From contig JBHGNT010000001.1 in assembly GCA_043228905.1 (NCBI GenBank), positions 18,724,001 to 18,788,000 on the forward strand: a stretch of 64,000 nucleotides of DNA, given 5' to 3'. This document shows, in pieces, positions 1 through 11,322 of this stretch (position 1 is its first letter; each line of letters opens with the position of its first letter). Under the pieces are notes generated by a model, which was not told the origin of the DNA, ran no database searches, and worked only from the letters and a program-made list of their open reading frames with translations. The DNA comes from Azolla caroliniana (taxonomy: Eukaryota > Polypodiophyta). The translations under genes and the position numbers were made by a program.

Positions 1-350
1 CACTACTATCACCCGAGCGAGGTGGTTTCTGCAATTATAAGTTTTGTAAGAAGATATCGATTATCCTAAAATCAATTAATATTGTTAAAACACACATACC
101 CATTCTCTAAATACAATAAAGAATTCTTCAAGAACATTGTATGGTGATGTTTTTGGGCACGATTGCTCCACTTCTTCCCATGTTGGTAGGGACATTTTTT
201 CATCATCAGCTCTTGTATCTTCATGTAAACCTTATGGTTAAAAAACATTACACATAAAGGTCAAAATCAAGGGTAAATTAACAAAGCAATCCAAACACAA
301 ACAATAATACAAAAAAACTACTCACTTTTGAAATTCTGTAACCATTTTGT
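1..350. other. unassigned AT-rich sequence
   Basis: I see no ORF, repeat or structural motif that can be supported in this stretch. It lies just downstream, on the minus strand, of the coding-like region at 351-1146. Confidence 0.3.
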
Positions 351-1146
351 CTAAGCTTCCTTAGCAACCACTTGTGAAAGTATAGATATTAATACGCTAT
401 CATCTTTTATTCCTTGTAATGACCACCAAGAAAACAACTTCACATCCTCGGTTAATTCTTCTATCACTAAGTCACTTTCACATAACTTAGACTTCATGTC
501 CATTGGAGGGTCCAACTTAGCCTTCTTTGAACATTGATCCTTGATCTCTTTCCGCTCCCACATACTAAAAATCTTATAAAGGTTCCAAACCTCCCCAATT
601 CTGAAAGCGAGCTGAAACCATGAGTCATACTTTCTTAGGCCTTTAGATTTCATGCTTTTGTCAACTGCTATCCCCACTTCTAGGAGACATCGTCATCGCA
701 ATCCAGGATGCAGCCTACGACCATATCTCTACAAAGCATTAAGGTAATCGTGATGAAAGAACTTGATGTGTTCTATACATGACATCTTTTGGCTATAGTC
801 ATCTTTTCGTTGCAAAATAGCCCTCATCAACTCAGACCCTTCGCATTCCCCCCGAGCTCTCAACATCAAGCAACAAGTTAGGTGAATCATTATCTTCGTA
901 TTCAATATTTTTTATCTGGCCGTAAGTGAAGGTCTGCCCCACTTGTAGCTTGCCTTGACCTTCAGACTTTGCAAATACAAAGGGCAAGTCTCCCTCTTCC
1001 TTAGCATAAATTAGTGAATTGATGTAGTTCTTTAGACGAGGCTCAACGAGCTTATTAGCCAATGTCTTCATTGTGTTGCCTACTAATGACTTAGATGTCC
1101 AGTCGCCTCCTGACTCAATCAACTTCCTTCTTGAAGCCTCTTTCAC
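351..1146 (-). pseudogene. decayed coding-like region, family not recognised
   Basis: Two minus-strand open segments (832-1146, 104 residues; 351-677, 108 residues) are separated by stops. The amino-acid composition looks protein-like rather than random: charged, with spaced hydrophobics and a basic N-terminus in the first segment. I recognise no domain. The context, surrounded by degraded repeats, suggests a fragment of a transposon-associated or host gene. A chance ORF pair cannot be excluded. Confidence 0.2.
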
Positions 1147-2930
1147 GATGTTTGTCAGAAAGTCATCTTCTCATTGTCATTATTGCGTTGAAGATTTCCA
1201 AGAGCTTAAGGGCACTAGCTATCTCGCCCTCTCAGTTTTTGTCTTCTTGAACACCTCGAGTCAACACCGGCACCATGAAGAAAGGAAAGAAAATTGCTAG
1301 GTATATTTTTTAACCTATTTTAAAGATTCCCTAAAGGATGTATTTTTCTTTTTAATTAATTTTAATCTAATTATCAAAGTGGAGTATATGGGAACTCGAT
1401 GCACTGCATCAAGTTCGAGTTCTGATATGCTCTATGTGAACTCGATGCAGTCGTAATGTTAACTCTGCATTAGTTTGTGTGGCTTCCAACCATTCCTTCT
1501 TCATTAGCTCTGACACTCTTGTAGTTTGTTTGCACACCTCGGCCATATCTTTTGCTTCCTCTGTTGTTTTGGCAAGTTCTTGATGAACTTCGACAAATGT
1601 TACATGTGAGGCGGCATCTAGATAGCCATCCCTTTATTCCTGACATCTCTCTGCCATCTAATTCTATTCAGTTCGCATTCGTCTTCGGGCGCAATATCTC
1701 CTAGTGGCACTCGTTGAATCATCTCCCATTCCTTATGTTCTTGCACTAATTTGTCAGAAGTGAATTGTAGTTGTTTTGCTAACCACCGACCAACTCGTAT
1801 GATGTGCCAAATTGTAATATGGCCGGTAGTTCATGGGCAGCTGGTGGTATATCAGGTTTAGCTAAAACTTCATTGGTAGTTATGGTTGATGATTTTCCTC
1901 TTTCAATGGTGCATGTTAATGTCGTTGCATATTCCGTGTCTAGCACCTGCGTTGTTGTTACCCCGTACTATTGTGTTCAACGCTCTTTTATTAATCCCCC
2001 TCTTTTTCTTCTTTGTTTGATTCTGATCATCAGTCGTTGATTTTCTTTTAGATGACTCCTGGTCAACACTTGTCTTGTCTATCGACTTTGGGTTTGGTCT
2101 TGTTGCTTTGTATCGACTTGTTGTGATGTCGACCGACTCTTTTCTTTGGCAAGAGGTGGTTGGTTCATATTCGTCTCTTCCTATGGTCGACTTTCTTCTT
2201 GCTATTGCCTAGGAGATGGTTGTTGCCTTTCTGTTGTTGGTTGGCCTTCTTGCAACTCGATATGTGGCCCCATCAATATCTGTTGTCTTGCCGACTACTT
2301 GGGCAACGACTGCGATGACTACCCCTTCTCCTTCTCCAGGGTCTTACGTCCTCCGATGGTCAATGGCATTGTGGGGGGGGGGGGGAGGGGGGGGCTTGAG
2401 CTTTTGAAATTTTGTCCCGATACCCTCTCTTTTTAGGTTTCTTTCGTTCTTTCTTTGTCCCTCTCCCTGTATATTCTTCTTTTTCACTTCTTAGTGACTT
2501 TCTTCTTCTCTACGTAGTTTCTATTATCTTCTCCTACTTTGCTCTTCTTCGTCACTTTCTTCCCCTTCTGTTTGTCTGTGCCTGTTTTTCTCTTCTTTTG
2601 GTGGTTTGGGGTGGAAACACGACCTTCCCTCTCCTTCTTCTATCTGTTTGGACGATGTAGGCAGAGCTTGAGAGGCGGTAGCAGGTTTTGCTTCTATGAC
2701 GGCGATTGCGCCTTCATCCACTCGTGTTTCATCATGTCTTTTGCTTTTCCTGTGGCTGTTCTCCTCATCCTCTTCTTTCTCATTCTTCTCCTTCTTACAC
2801 CACGCCGTCTTCTGATTTCTTCTTTTCTTCTGCGTCAGTCGTTCGCATGTTGTTCGGCGGGCTGTCCCTCGGTTTGCACTCTTGGCTGACTCCGTCACCG
2901 CTTAGATGTCTCTGTCCGGTTTAGGGTTTA
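1147..2930 (-). other. low-complexity coding-like stretch, unassigned
   Basis: Read on the minus strand, 2524-2898 gives 124 residues very rich in Lys, Glu and Arg. The stretch around 2140-1780 gives further Gln/Thr/Glu-rich sequence broken by stops. On the plus strand the same DNA is a pyrimidine-rich tract, so the composition of either reading may only reflect strand bias. No domain is recognisable. It could be the disordered part of the same decayed gene as 351-1146. Confidence 0.15.
2371..2395 (+). other. near-continuous G tract
   Basis: The plus strand carries a run of 13 G, an A, then 8 G. Such a tract can form a G-quadruplex and is prone to length error in sequencing. No gene next to it explains it. 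Confidence 0.6.
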
Positions 2931-2939
2931 GGGCTCGGC

Positions 2940-3130
2940 CATGGCTTGGCTGGCTCTCTCGGCCGTGACTCGGCTTCTCGGCCACTTTCTCGACCGTAGT
3001 TGGGCCGACTCTCGGCTTCTCGGCCGTCGTTAGGCCGAATCTTGGCTTCTCGGCCGCGGTTGGGCCGGATCTCGGCTTCTCAGCATCTTTCTTGGCCGTG
3101 GCTAGGCCTTCTCTCGGCTTCTTTGCACGG
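2940..3130 (+). repeat. degenerate tandem repeat of about 30-40 bp
   Basis: The core CTCGGCTTCTCGGCC recurs about five times between about 2955 and 3130, separated by variants of GTNGTTGGGCCG. Copies differ by substitutions and small indels, so the array is old. It has no supported coding content. Confidence 0.6.
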
Positions 3131-3689
3131 GAGCTTAGTGTTGTTGTCTTTGTCCGGCAGCCGTGTATGTCTGTCTGATGTCTGATATAGAGATAGTGAA
3201 CTAGAATGCCCGTTGGTTTGATCTTCTCTTCACCTCAGAAACATACACAATCGAATCATTACACCTACCTACCTCTTACAACGCTAAAACTTCTTGGCCT
3301 ATAGGCCCACAGCAATGCATAAAGATTTATCCTCATGCTTCGAAATCCCCTCGTTAGGAATTGGAAAATGACAGAAAATGCATTCGCTTTCTTCTCTAGT
3401 CCTAGGATGTCCAAAGCTTCCTAAGCTTTGGGTTTAGAGTCTTTTTAAGTTGTTGTTGGAGATGATCTTCATAAGACTTGAAGTTGTACCAAGGCCTAAG
3501 AGCAACAAAATGGAAACTTGGGCTGAAACTGCTGCATCACCGCTTTCCTTGCACCACATCCCTTTCCATTAATTACATCTGAAAATATTCACTATGAGAA
3601 ACGAATTACAAACGCGAAAAGCATAATGGCAATAATGACCATTTGATATCTAAAATGTTTGCGATTAGCAAGCAGAAGAGGAGGAGAAA

Positions 3690-4260
3690 GGATCAATGAT
3701 AGGAGCTATCACTCATCGTGATCTAATCTTCAAGAAGCTTCATCAAGGAATGAGAGTTCCTTGTAGAAGTATGATTTCTACCCATGAGATCTCCATGGTT
3801 GGCTACAGAGAAGCATTGAGAGTGACTACAACACAGGGGGACATGGATGGACAGACGCCATAGCCATAGCCATGGCTTCTTGCATACTTTTGCTGCCTAT
3901 GATGCACCGACTTCTCAAAGGGGGTAGGCCGTAGGGTGTGCCATGTGTTGATGGGTAGGGGGTGGAGCCGATCTCCCAAAGGGGTCACATTGACCCAAAG
4001 GGGTACGAATGTGACGGGAGAGAGAGGGAGAGAGATGCACAAATAGAGAATGAATGAGAGAGAGAGAGAATCAAGATAGACACAAGTTGAGGGTGTAATG
4101 TAAATATATTTCTCTTTTTCCATGCCCCATAGGTGGGGTTTAAATAGTATAAGATTTGTACATTACAAAAAGCCGAGTGGGGATAGTTACACCTACTTAC
4201 CCCACCTATCACTCACACGTTAACATTTTATATTCCACATTACAGGTTCCACATTACACG
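3690..4260 (-). promoter_or_regulatory. LTR-like or promoter-like segment
   Basis: On the minus strand this segment has a TATA-like site near 4145, followed by a CT-rich tract (the GA-rich run at 4018-4071 on the plus strand). This order resembles the U3-R-U5 layout of the LTRs elsewhere in this window. I could not find a partner LTR, a primer-binding site or a clear target duplication, so calling it a solo LTR is inference. Confidence 0.25.
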
Positions 4261-4829
4261 TGACCCTCTCGTACACATATAAGGGTAACATTGATAGAAC
4301 TAGCATGGAGCCCATTTTTGTTTGAAACACGAATACTAATTTGGCAATATTAAAAAAAAATTCTTCTCCATGTCAATGATTATCAACAAAGCCTTTTTGT
4401 TTTTCACTGCTTTTGTTTCAAGTACCACATAGATTGAAGTCGACTTTCCTCTAACTCCAAGAGTTGCTCCCTTCTAATTCTTTCAGACTGCTCCTCACGA
4501 AGTCGTTCTAATACTTTCATAGAGATTGAAGCAGATCATGAGGGGATGATGAAACATAGTAGACTTATTTTGTTGTTATTGTATAGGATCTTGGTGGTAA
4601 GTAGTGAGATGGTTGATGTAGACCAAAGGAAGTAGAAGTTTGTTTTGTGATAAGGATGAGTGAAGATGGTGTGGGGGTCGAAGCATATTTGTTTGAGGAG
4701 ATGAGGACATAGATAATTTTGTTTTATATGTAGATGATTGTGGTGTTACTAGCGCATGGATGGTGTGAGAACATGATGGTTATGATAAACTGGGGTGTTG
4801 ATGGTATGGAGATTCAATACAAGTACATT
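4261..4829. other. unassigned intergenic sequence
   Basis: No supported gene. It contains short A/T runs and no recognisable element ends. Confidence 0.25.
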
Positions 4830-5580
4830 TTCAATGGTCGCGGAGATGAAGGACATGTAAATGGGGGCTATCCAAGGTGGTCCATCACGGTCTACCCCAA
4901 GTGGCATGTTCATCATGGACTGTTTTTCGTGTCTTTAATTGCAACAATTGAAGGTCTTGACATACAAAAATTTGCCAAGTGGCTTGATTGATTGGGCAAA
5001 TACAAATGCATTCTATGATGGGTTGGCTGGCTATCCATGCTCAAATTGTTGAAGACGGTTTTGATGGGCAATGTTTGTGACAATTTCTACATATGTATGC
5101 AAGATATGGCTATTTAATTATTGGATGTGTTCTGTGAACTATTACTTCAGAACCAATAGCTAGTGGACAACCAAGGTATATATGTTGACCATGACTACCC
5201 GCAAGAAATGTATTCTCTTGGACAGCATATGTGGAACCAAATGCAAACATGAAGTTTTCAGACTACCAGCTATGGTGGATAGCCATGAGCTTTACTATAT
5301 GCGGAATCAAGTTCAGCCAACTTTGTCTGCAACATAGTTTTTAGAGACCTTGACAAGGGGCAAAGGAAGATGTGTTTCAGACGCTTCTAACTACAGATGT
5401 GGTCTCATGGAATGCAATGATGATAGAGATTATAGAACATGGAACACTAACTTGTTTTCACATGTAGGAGATTGACAATATGGTCCTCGATTCTATAACC
5501 TTTATATGTGGTCTCCTAGCTTGTTGTAGCAAAGGTGTTATTGGCAAAGGGTGAGAGTTATATTCATGGATTATAATTAT
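4830..5580 (+). pseudogene. PPR (pentatricopeptide repeat) protein pseudogene
   Basis: Several short plus-strand readings, in shifting frames, match hallmarks of plant PLS-class PPR proteins. Near 5045 there is an IHAQIVEDGFDG string. At about 5194 comes PARNVFSWTA, at 5396 DVVSWNAMM, and at about 5483 VLDSITFICGLLACCSKG. These correspond to the xDVVSWNAMI and DSITFxxxLxACS signatures of consecutive repeats. The family is known to bind organellar RNA. Here frameshifts and stops between the motifs exclude a functional product. The region lies directly beside the gypsy-1 fragment, so it may be a host gene broken by transposon activity or a dispersed copy. Confidence 0.7.
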
Positions 5581-5699
5581 CCTTAGCTTGCCAAATGTCA
5601 TCGCTTATATTTGGTCCTTTCTTTGATGATTACTTGTGGAGATGAAACAAACATTACATACTATTTGTATAGTACCTTTGGCCTTTTTAAATTTAATAC
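5581..5699. other. boundary between PPR pseudogene and gypsy-1
   Basis: A short stretch with no assignable content. The end of gypsy-1 is not marked by a recognisable LTR here. Confidence 0.2.
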
Positions 5700-6302
5700 C
5701 AATGGAGTGCCATATTTTTTATGGAAAAAAGGGCATGGATTGAATTGGTGTTTTGTAACTTGTCCTGTATGCCCAGAGAGCACTATACAATTTTCGATCC
5801 CAATCTGTGCGATTCTCATCTACAAAGTTTTTGAGGATCGTTTTTAAAGTTTTGTTAGTGGACTTGACTAACCCATTTGCTTGAGGGTAATATGGCGTGC
5901 TCTTTTTGTGTACCACCTCATAGTACTCTGTTAATCCATGGATGACTTTGTTTAAGAAGTGCGACCCCTAATCCTTGATTAACTCAATTGGACATCCGAA
6001 TCGATACAATGTATTCGTAAAGGAACTTTGTTGTTGAGTTGGTCGTATTATCTCGGAGCGCTTTGGCTTCGACCCATTTGGTACAATAATTCGTATCCAC
6101 AATAACAATAATATACCTGTTACCTGTTCGAGCTGTTGGCGGTTTAAATGGACTAACAAAATCCAATCCCCACTTCTGAAAAGGCTCCAATGGTAGAATT
6201 GGTCGATGTGGCATTCGACCCCGCTCGGTCACCTGGCCTAGTCTCTAACACAAATCACATTGCTTACAGAATTGGTGTGCATCTTTCAAAGTTGTCGACC
6301 AC
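5700..6302 (-). pseudogene. gypsy-1 integrase core fragment
   Basis: Minus-strand readings at 5984-6232 and 5719-5916 give a Ty3/gypsy integrase core. WGLDFVSP carries the first Asp, a decayed KD-stop-GSHF segment the second, and YYPQANG leads to the third acidic site. Two breaks are visible. A stop sits where the family has Gln after the second Asp, and the glutamate expected after NGLV is Lys, so the catalytic triad is lost. The HHCC finger cysteines (CKQC) lie at about 6250-6290. The fragment is interrupted by the 808-bp insert at 6303 and continues at 7111. Confidence 0.85.
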
Positions 6303-7110
6303 TGTAATGTTTATTGGTTTAAACGTGCTTATTTGGGGGCTATCATACTGTAATATCGGAGTCACCGGCTTTATTGGACTGACCTAATGTGTGTCATTGG
6401 GTACCCCACACATGATTTGTCAGGTTGATGTCATTACATGGCCTAGGTCCTATAAATAGGGGGGGATACTCTCCTTTGTCAGGGGGAGCCCCATGAGTGG
6501 TTCCGACGAAGCTCTCTTTGATGTGAACTAGTCATTTACCAAGGTCCTGACAGTGGAGATCCTGGCTGGTATGGGACAAATCGAGATTCCTCGTTTGCGT
6601 TGTCGACTCTGACGCGGGGGTGGATGGGAGGTAACGCGTATTTTCAGTATGATTGTGTCACTTATGTCTGTATTTTAGTATTAATGATCTTGGTTACTAC
6701 ATATGGTATCAAAGTGGTTTTAATACTAAAAAAATAATGTTTGATTGGATTCACGTTGTATGCTATAGTACGGGAAAATATGATATTTCTTTTTGGACTA
6801 ATGTATGTTAAATGATGGGGGGAGTGTCAAAAATGCCACGAAGATTCCATTAGGGGTGATGTGTTGATATGTGGTGTATTGTATGGGGTTATGTATAATA
6901 AATATATTAAGTTTTTAACATGGATCCTATCAACAAGATTTGTGTGATGGGTTGGTTAGTAAATTCTTGTTATAACCTTAAAAAAAAGGCTTTGAGTTCG
7001 ATCCACTAATACACAAAAAAATTAAGGGGTTAAAAAAAATAGGTCTATAAAATTGTTGTTGTTGTTATTGTTATTATATTTGTTTTACGTCTAAACCAAT
7101 GAATATTACA
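6303..7110. mobile_element. 808-bp insertion in gypsy-1, TSD ACCAC
   Basis: The pentamer ACCAC at 6298-6302 is repeated at 7111-7115. The insert begins TGTAATG and ends ATTACA, and its outer 24 bp form an inverted repeat matching at 21 of 24 positions. Outside the insert, the two halves of the gypsy-1 integrase HHCC region meet when the insert and one pentamer are ignored, allowing one small frame change. Inside, a TATA-like CCTATAAATAG lies at about 6450 and a tRNA-iMet primer-site-like TGGTATCAAAGTGG at 6704. A possible LTR (TG at 6349, CA at 6701) lies between them. A GTTCGATCC motif near 6999 and a TTG-rich tract near 7050 resemble a SINE tail. The class is therefore unclear: a small non-autonomous LTR element or a composite. 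Confidence 0.75.
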
Positions 7111-7896
7111 ACCACCACAGAGACACTACTCCAAATTCTCCGTGTTGTAGTGTCTCCAACATAATGTCCTCCTGCGATGCCATAGTGTGCTTCTCTTAAA
7201 AATGCTTCTTTCTCATCGTGTCGAACTGTTTGATGCCATATCCCATCGGCTCCTTTATGATATAGAGTGTCGTTTAAGACATAGAAGTTTTGACTCTGTA
7301 CCGCTAATCTCTTCTTTTCACCTTGTTGCATGTTTTAAGGTGGTAAGCCCTTTGTAAGAAAATACAACATATCATTCTAGGCTATTTGTCATTGGGCTCC
7401 TAGTCAACTTTTGCTGAATCAGCCGCCTCGATGTGAAATAAAGATCCGTTCGGAAAATCTTATTTACCACATCTATCGACTCGACAACATGCTGCACTCC
7501 TGGTCGATGAATGATATCAAACTCAAATTCTTGCAAGAGTAATATCCATCTTGCTAGCTTGCATGTAATGACTAATTTGACACTAGATTGAGTAATGCAG
7601 AATGGTCGACCTGACATGTGAATTTCCGACCGAGAAAGTAGTGACGAAATTTGTTCACATAGTAAATCATTCCTAAGGTTTCTCATTTAGTAGTCGAATA
7701 ATTATGCTCAGTAGTTGACAATTTTCGACTAGCATAGTAAATCAATCGATACTAGTTTGGTGGAGTAAGCTTCATTAAAGCACTTCCGATTGCTATATCC
7801 GACACATCCACAAAGACATGAAGATCTTTGGTCCAATCTGGCAGTTGGACGACCAGAACTTGTGACAACATTCGTTTTAAAGAATTATAAGCTTTG
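7111..7896 (-). pseudogene. gypsy-1 RNase H and integrase N-terminal fragment
   Basis: On the minus strand, 7896-7372 reads as the end of a Ty3/gypsy RNase H with connection segment (VDVSDIAIGSAL, then a decayed HRPGVQHVV). 7331-7111 reads as the start of integrase (GHYVGDTTTRRIW). Several stops and frameshifts break it. It stops exactly at the LTR end of copia-A outer (7897), and the upstream part of the same reading resumes at 25527. Confidence 0.8.
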
Positions 7897-8293
7897 TGAA
7901 AAGAATGGCATGCGGAAGCAATATAGGAAACCGAACAACAGAGAACACAGGTTTCATGGAAAGCTTAGGTTTTCACAGTACGCATGGGAGAGATAGAGAG
8001 AAAGTAAGCACGAGAACTCAATTAAAAAATAATACTCGATCTGTACATCGTGTGTGTTCAATGAACACTTTTATACAAGTCCTTTTTGGACTGACAGAAG
8101 TACTGACAGTACTTCAATGCTCATTAAGGAGCCCTACACTAACTCTCAAATATATTCCTTGCGGAATATCTTTCCGATGGCCTCACGGTTTCTGCACCGA
8201 TCCGACTTCCTACGCATCGATCTGCGTACTGGTACCGATCCGGTCCTTGGCTTGCTCAGCCGATCCGACCGATGTTGAGCTTGTCTCTCAACA
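7897..8293 (-). repeat. 3' LTR of copia-A outer
   Basis: 397 bp, near-identical to 25129-25526, with TG and CA ends in element orientation. It ends in the hairpin-forming tip GTTGAG-N7-CTCAAC. Downstream, 8294-8630 is the element's 3' untranslated region and holds no gene. Confidence 0.9.
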
Positions 8294-8630
8294 CTCCCCC
8301 TCAAGCTCAACTTGAGGCTCTTCGGGATCTTCGGGATCACCGCTTTGGTTCCTCCTGGCTCCACGCCTCGCTCGCGCTCCTCGGCCTGTTCGACTCCGCG
8401 TGCTTCGACCCTTCTAGTCGGCTTGTCTGCTCCCACAGACCTTTACAACTCCCTTGTTGTCGTGGTGTTGGCGCTTCTCCTGTTGCCTTCTTTTCCGCTT
8501 GGCCCTCAGTTGATTCAGTGTATCCGAATCAAACATCCGAACCGACTCGGCTACCTCCGATCGGTTTTCACTCTCGTTTGAGTTGGCTGTCTCTAACTCG
8601 TCTTCGGTCTTCTCGCCCTTGACGACGTCA
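8294..8630 (-). other. 3' untranslated region of copia-A outer (distal part)
   Basis: This matches, in reverse orientation, the 3' untranslated region of copia-A inner (20422-20784). It has no intact coding sequence. It ends at CGTCA (8626-8630), the target duplication of copia-A inner. Positions 8392-8630 are duplicated at 20823-21061. Confidence 0.75.
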
Positions 8631-8978
8631 TGTTGAGAGACAAGCTCAACATCGGCCGGATCGGCTGAAGAAGCCGAGGACCGGATCGGTTAGGCCGTTA
8701 GGAAAGATATTCCGTGAGGAATATATTTGGGAGTTAGTGTAAGAGCTCTTAATGAGCATTGAAGTACTGTTAGTACTTCGGTCAGTCCTCCTAGGACTTG
8801 TACAAAGTGTTCATTGAACACATATATGTTTGTGGTTGTTTTTTCCTTTATACACACACATTCTCTCACTCTCTCGGTCTCCCCCGCGTATACTGTGTAA
8901 GCTCAAACTCTCCATTAAACCCAAGTGTTCTTCCTTCTGTTTTGTCTTTATACTTGCTTCCGCACGCTACTTTCTACA
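8631..8978 (+). repeat. 5' LTR of copia-A inner
   Basis: Starts TGTTGAGAG and ends TTTCTACA. It is followed at once by a primer site. Microsatellite-like CT and CA tracts near 8870 mark the R-U5 side. Confidence 0.92.
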
Positions 8979-8991
8979 TGGTATCAGAACC
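8979..8991 (+). other. primer-binding site (tRNA-iMet type)
   Basis: TGGTATCAGAACC directly abuts the LTR. It matches the plant copia consensus TGGTATCAGAGC except near its end. Confidence 0.85.
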
Positions 8992-9026
8992 TCTTTGCAG
9001 CCGACACAACTTGACGAAGAAGAACG

Positions 9027-11322
9027 ATGGATAGAGGCCTCTCTGGTAGTGTTCGGATTGCCCAAATTTAGTGGCCGAAAGGCACAAATTTGTGAAGCCT
9101 GCCAGCTCGGGAAGCAACACCGACTTCCTTTCCCAAACGAGCGAAACCGGAGCCGGAACAAGCTCGACCTTATACACTCCAATGTACGGGGGCCGACTCA
9201 AAATGTTAGTCTTGGCAGGAGCCGATATTTCGTCTCCTTCATCGACGACCACACGCGGCACACGTGGATCTACCTCATTGAGAGGAAGAGCGAAGTCTTC
9301 GACTGTTTCCGGGACCTCAAAGGGTTCATGGAAACGGAAACGGAACGAAAGATCAAGTGCCTGCGGTCAGATGGCGGGAAAGAGTACTTTTCCGGTCAAT
9401 TCAACGGTTACCTACAACAAATAGGAATTCGCCGCGAATTCAGTTGTAGATACACACCAGAGCAGAACGGCGTGGCCGAGAGAAAGAATCGGTCAGTTGT
9501 GGAAGCGGCACGGGCAATGTTGGAAGAGAAGAGCTTGCCCAAGTTCTACTGGGCCGAGGCGGTAAGGACCGCGGTATACATCCAGAACCGGATCGGAGAC
9601 AAGGTGTCGGCGCACAAGCTATACTTCGGAACGAAACCGAACTTGCGACACTTGAGGGTGTTCGGTAGCATTGCGTATGTGCATGTACCGAAGGAGAAAA
9701 GGAGGAAGCTGAACGCAAAGGCCGAGAAATGCATCTTGGTCGGTTACTCAGACGAGCAGAAGGGTTATAAGTGCTATAACCCTCGCACCAAACAAGCGCG
9801 TGTTAGCCGCGATGTTGTGTTTGACGAATCCGCGTCCTGGTACTAGCCCCCGACTCCGAACCCCGACTCCAATCCGAGCTCTGACGATGAGGTCAGCGAG
9901 GCCGAGATGCCTCTGGATGAGCCTGAAATCGAGACCCGCGAAGAGAGTCTGATTTCACTCCTGTTAAGTGGACCGATTGGACGGCTGAGTCGGTACGACC
10001 AGTCCGATAAAGAGTCGGTGAGTAGTGGAGACTCGGTCGTGCATTCCCCGCGCAGGAAGCCGAGGAGACGGCTTACACGCAAAGAGAAAGGGAAGAAGAA
10101 GGTGTCGAATTCCGGCACGGATAGGAACGAGTCAGACCGACGCGAGTCCGACTCCGAGGGAACCGGTGACGGGTCTTTAAAAGTGAAGTCCGTGTCGATC
10201 GAGAAGGCCTCGACATCGGCTAATGCGAGATTACGCCGATCAACCCGCCAGAAGAATCCTGTTTTGCGGTTCGGATACAACGAGTACATGGCGCATCATT
10301 ATGCGTACATGACCCGTGTAGCGGAAGTGCGTGAGCCGGAGAGCTATGTAGAAGCGGCTAAAGACGCGAATTGGCGTGCCGCGATGGAGGAAGAGATGCA
10401 CGCATTGGCGGAGAAGGAGACATGGGACCTGGTTGACGCACCAAGAGGGGTAAAACCGATTGGGTGTAGGTGGGTGTACAAAGTCAAGTACAACACCGAT
10501 GGCTCGGTCAACTGGTACAAGGCTCCGCTAGTGGCAAAGGGCTATGCGCAGAAACACGGCATCAACTACGATGAGACATTTGCGCCGGTCGCGAAAATGA
10601 CGACTGTTCGTGTTTTGCTCGCAGTAGCCGCGGCCAAGGGGTGGCACCTACATCAAATGGATGTAAAGAATGCGTTCCTGCAAGGTGACCTTGAGGAACA
10701 AGTGTACATGGTACAGCCCCCCGGATTTCCCTCCGAAACGAACTCCTCGGCAGTATGCCGACTGAAGAAGTCCCTTTACGGACTGAAGCAAGCCCCGAGT
10801 GCCTGGAATGCGAAGATCACACAACAACTGCGTCGGATGGGCTTCGTCACGTCAAAATCAGACTCTTCCCTGTTCATCCGGAAAGGTCAACTCGGACCGG
10901 TCAGTATTCTACTATATGTCGATGACTTAGTCATCACCGGCGCCAACCTAGACGAAATCGACCGCGTGAAGCTCCAGCTTGCGGCATCGTTCGACATGAA
11001 GGATCTGGGGGACCTTCATTACTTCCTCGGGATCGAAGTGATCCGTACCCCCGAAGGCATATTGATCAGCCAATGTCATTACGTGCTGGGTATGCTCTTC
11101 AAACTCGGGATGGCCGACTGTAAGTTCGTCTCGACTCCTCTGGACAGAACCATCAAGCTTCGTCCCGATACAGGAGAGGTATGCGACCTGACGAGGTTCC
11201 GACAAATTGTCGGAAGCCTCATATACTTGACCATCACCCGACCCGACCTCAGTTATCCGGTCGGGGTGATCAGTCAGTTCATGGCGCGACCTACCGAGGA
11301 GCACCTTCAGTGTGTGCAACGC
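9027..11322 (+). pseudogene. copia-A inner pol: integrase and RT (5' deleted)
   Basis: A gag-like start ATGGATAGAGG (9027) runs straight into integrase sequence in another frame, so gag and protease were removed by one deletion. From 9053 the reading has CEACQLGKQHR (zinc finger cysteines), FIDDHTRHTWIY, SDGGKEYF and NGVAERKNRS of the DD35E core. A TAG at 9844-9846 interrupts the frame, then an acidic Ser-rich linker leads to RT: KVKYNTDGS, MDVKNAFLQG and YVDD at 10915-10926. RNase H begins near 11220 and is cut at 11323 by gypsy-2, resuming at 19695. The sequence is visibly GC-richer than the flanking host DNA. Confidence 0.9.

Noticed and set aside
2371-2395. The G run as a regulatory G-quadruplex.
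   Set aside because: No neighbouring gene or conserved context supports a role. It is kept only as a sequence feature.
2524-2898. A Lys/Glu-rich minus-strand ORF as a real protein.
   Set aside because: The DNA is a biased pyrimidine tract in which both strands stay open by composition; no domain is visible. It is mentioned only as coding-like.
8146-8581. Overlapping ORFs of 90-140 codons on both strands in the copia-A LTR and 3' untranslated region.
   Set aside because: GC-rich non-coding DNA keeps frames open. The region is explained by the LTR and untranslated region and has no domain.
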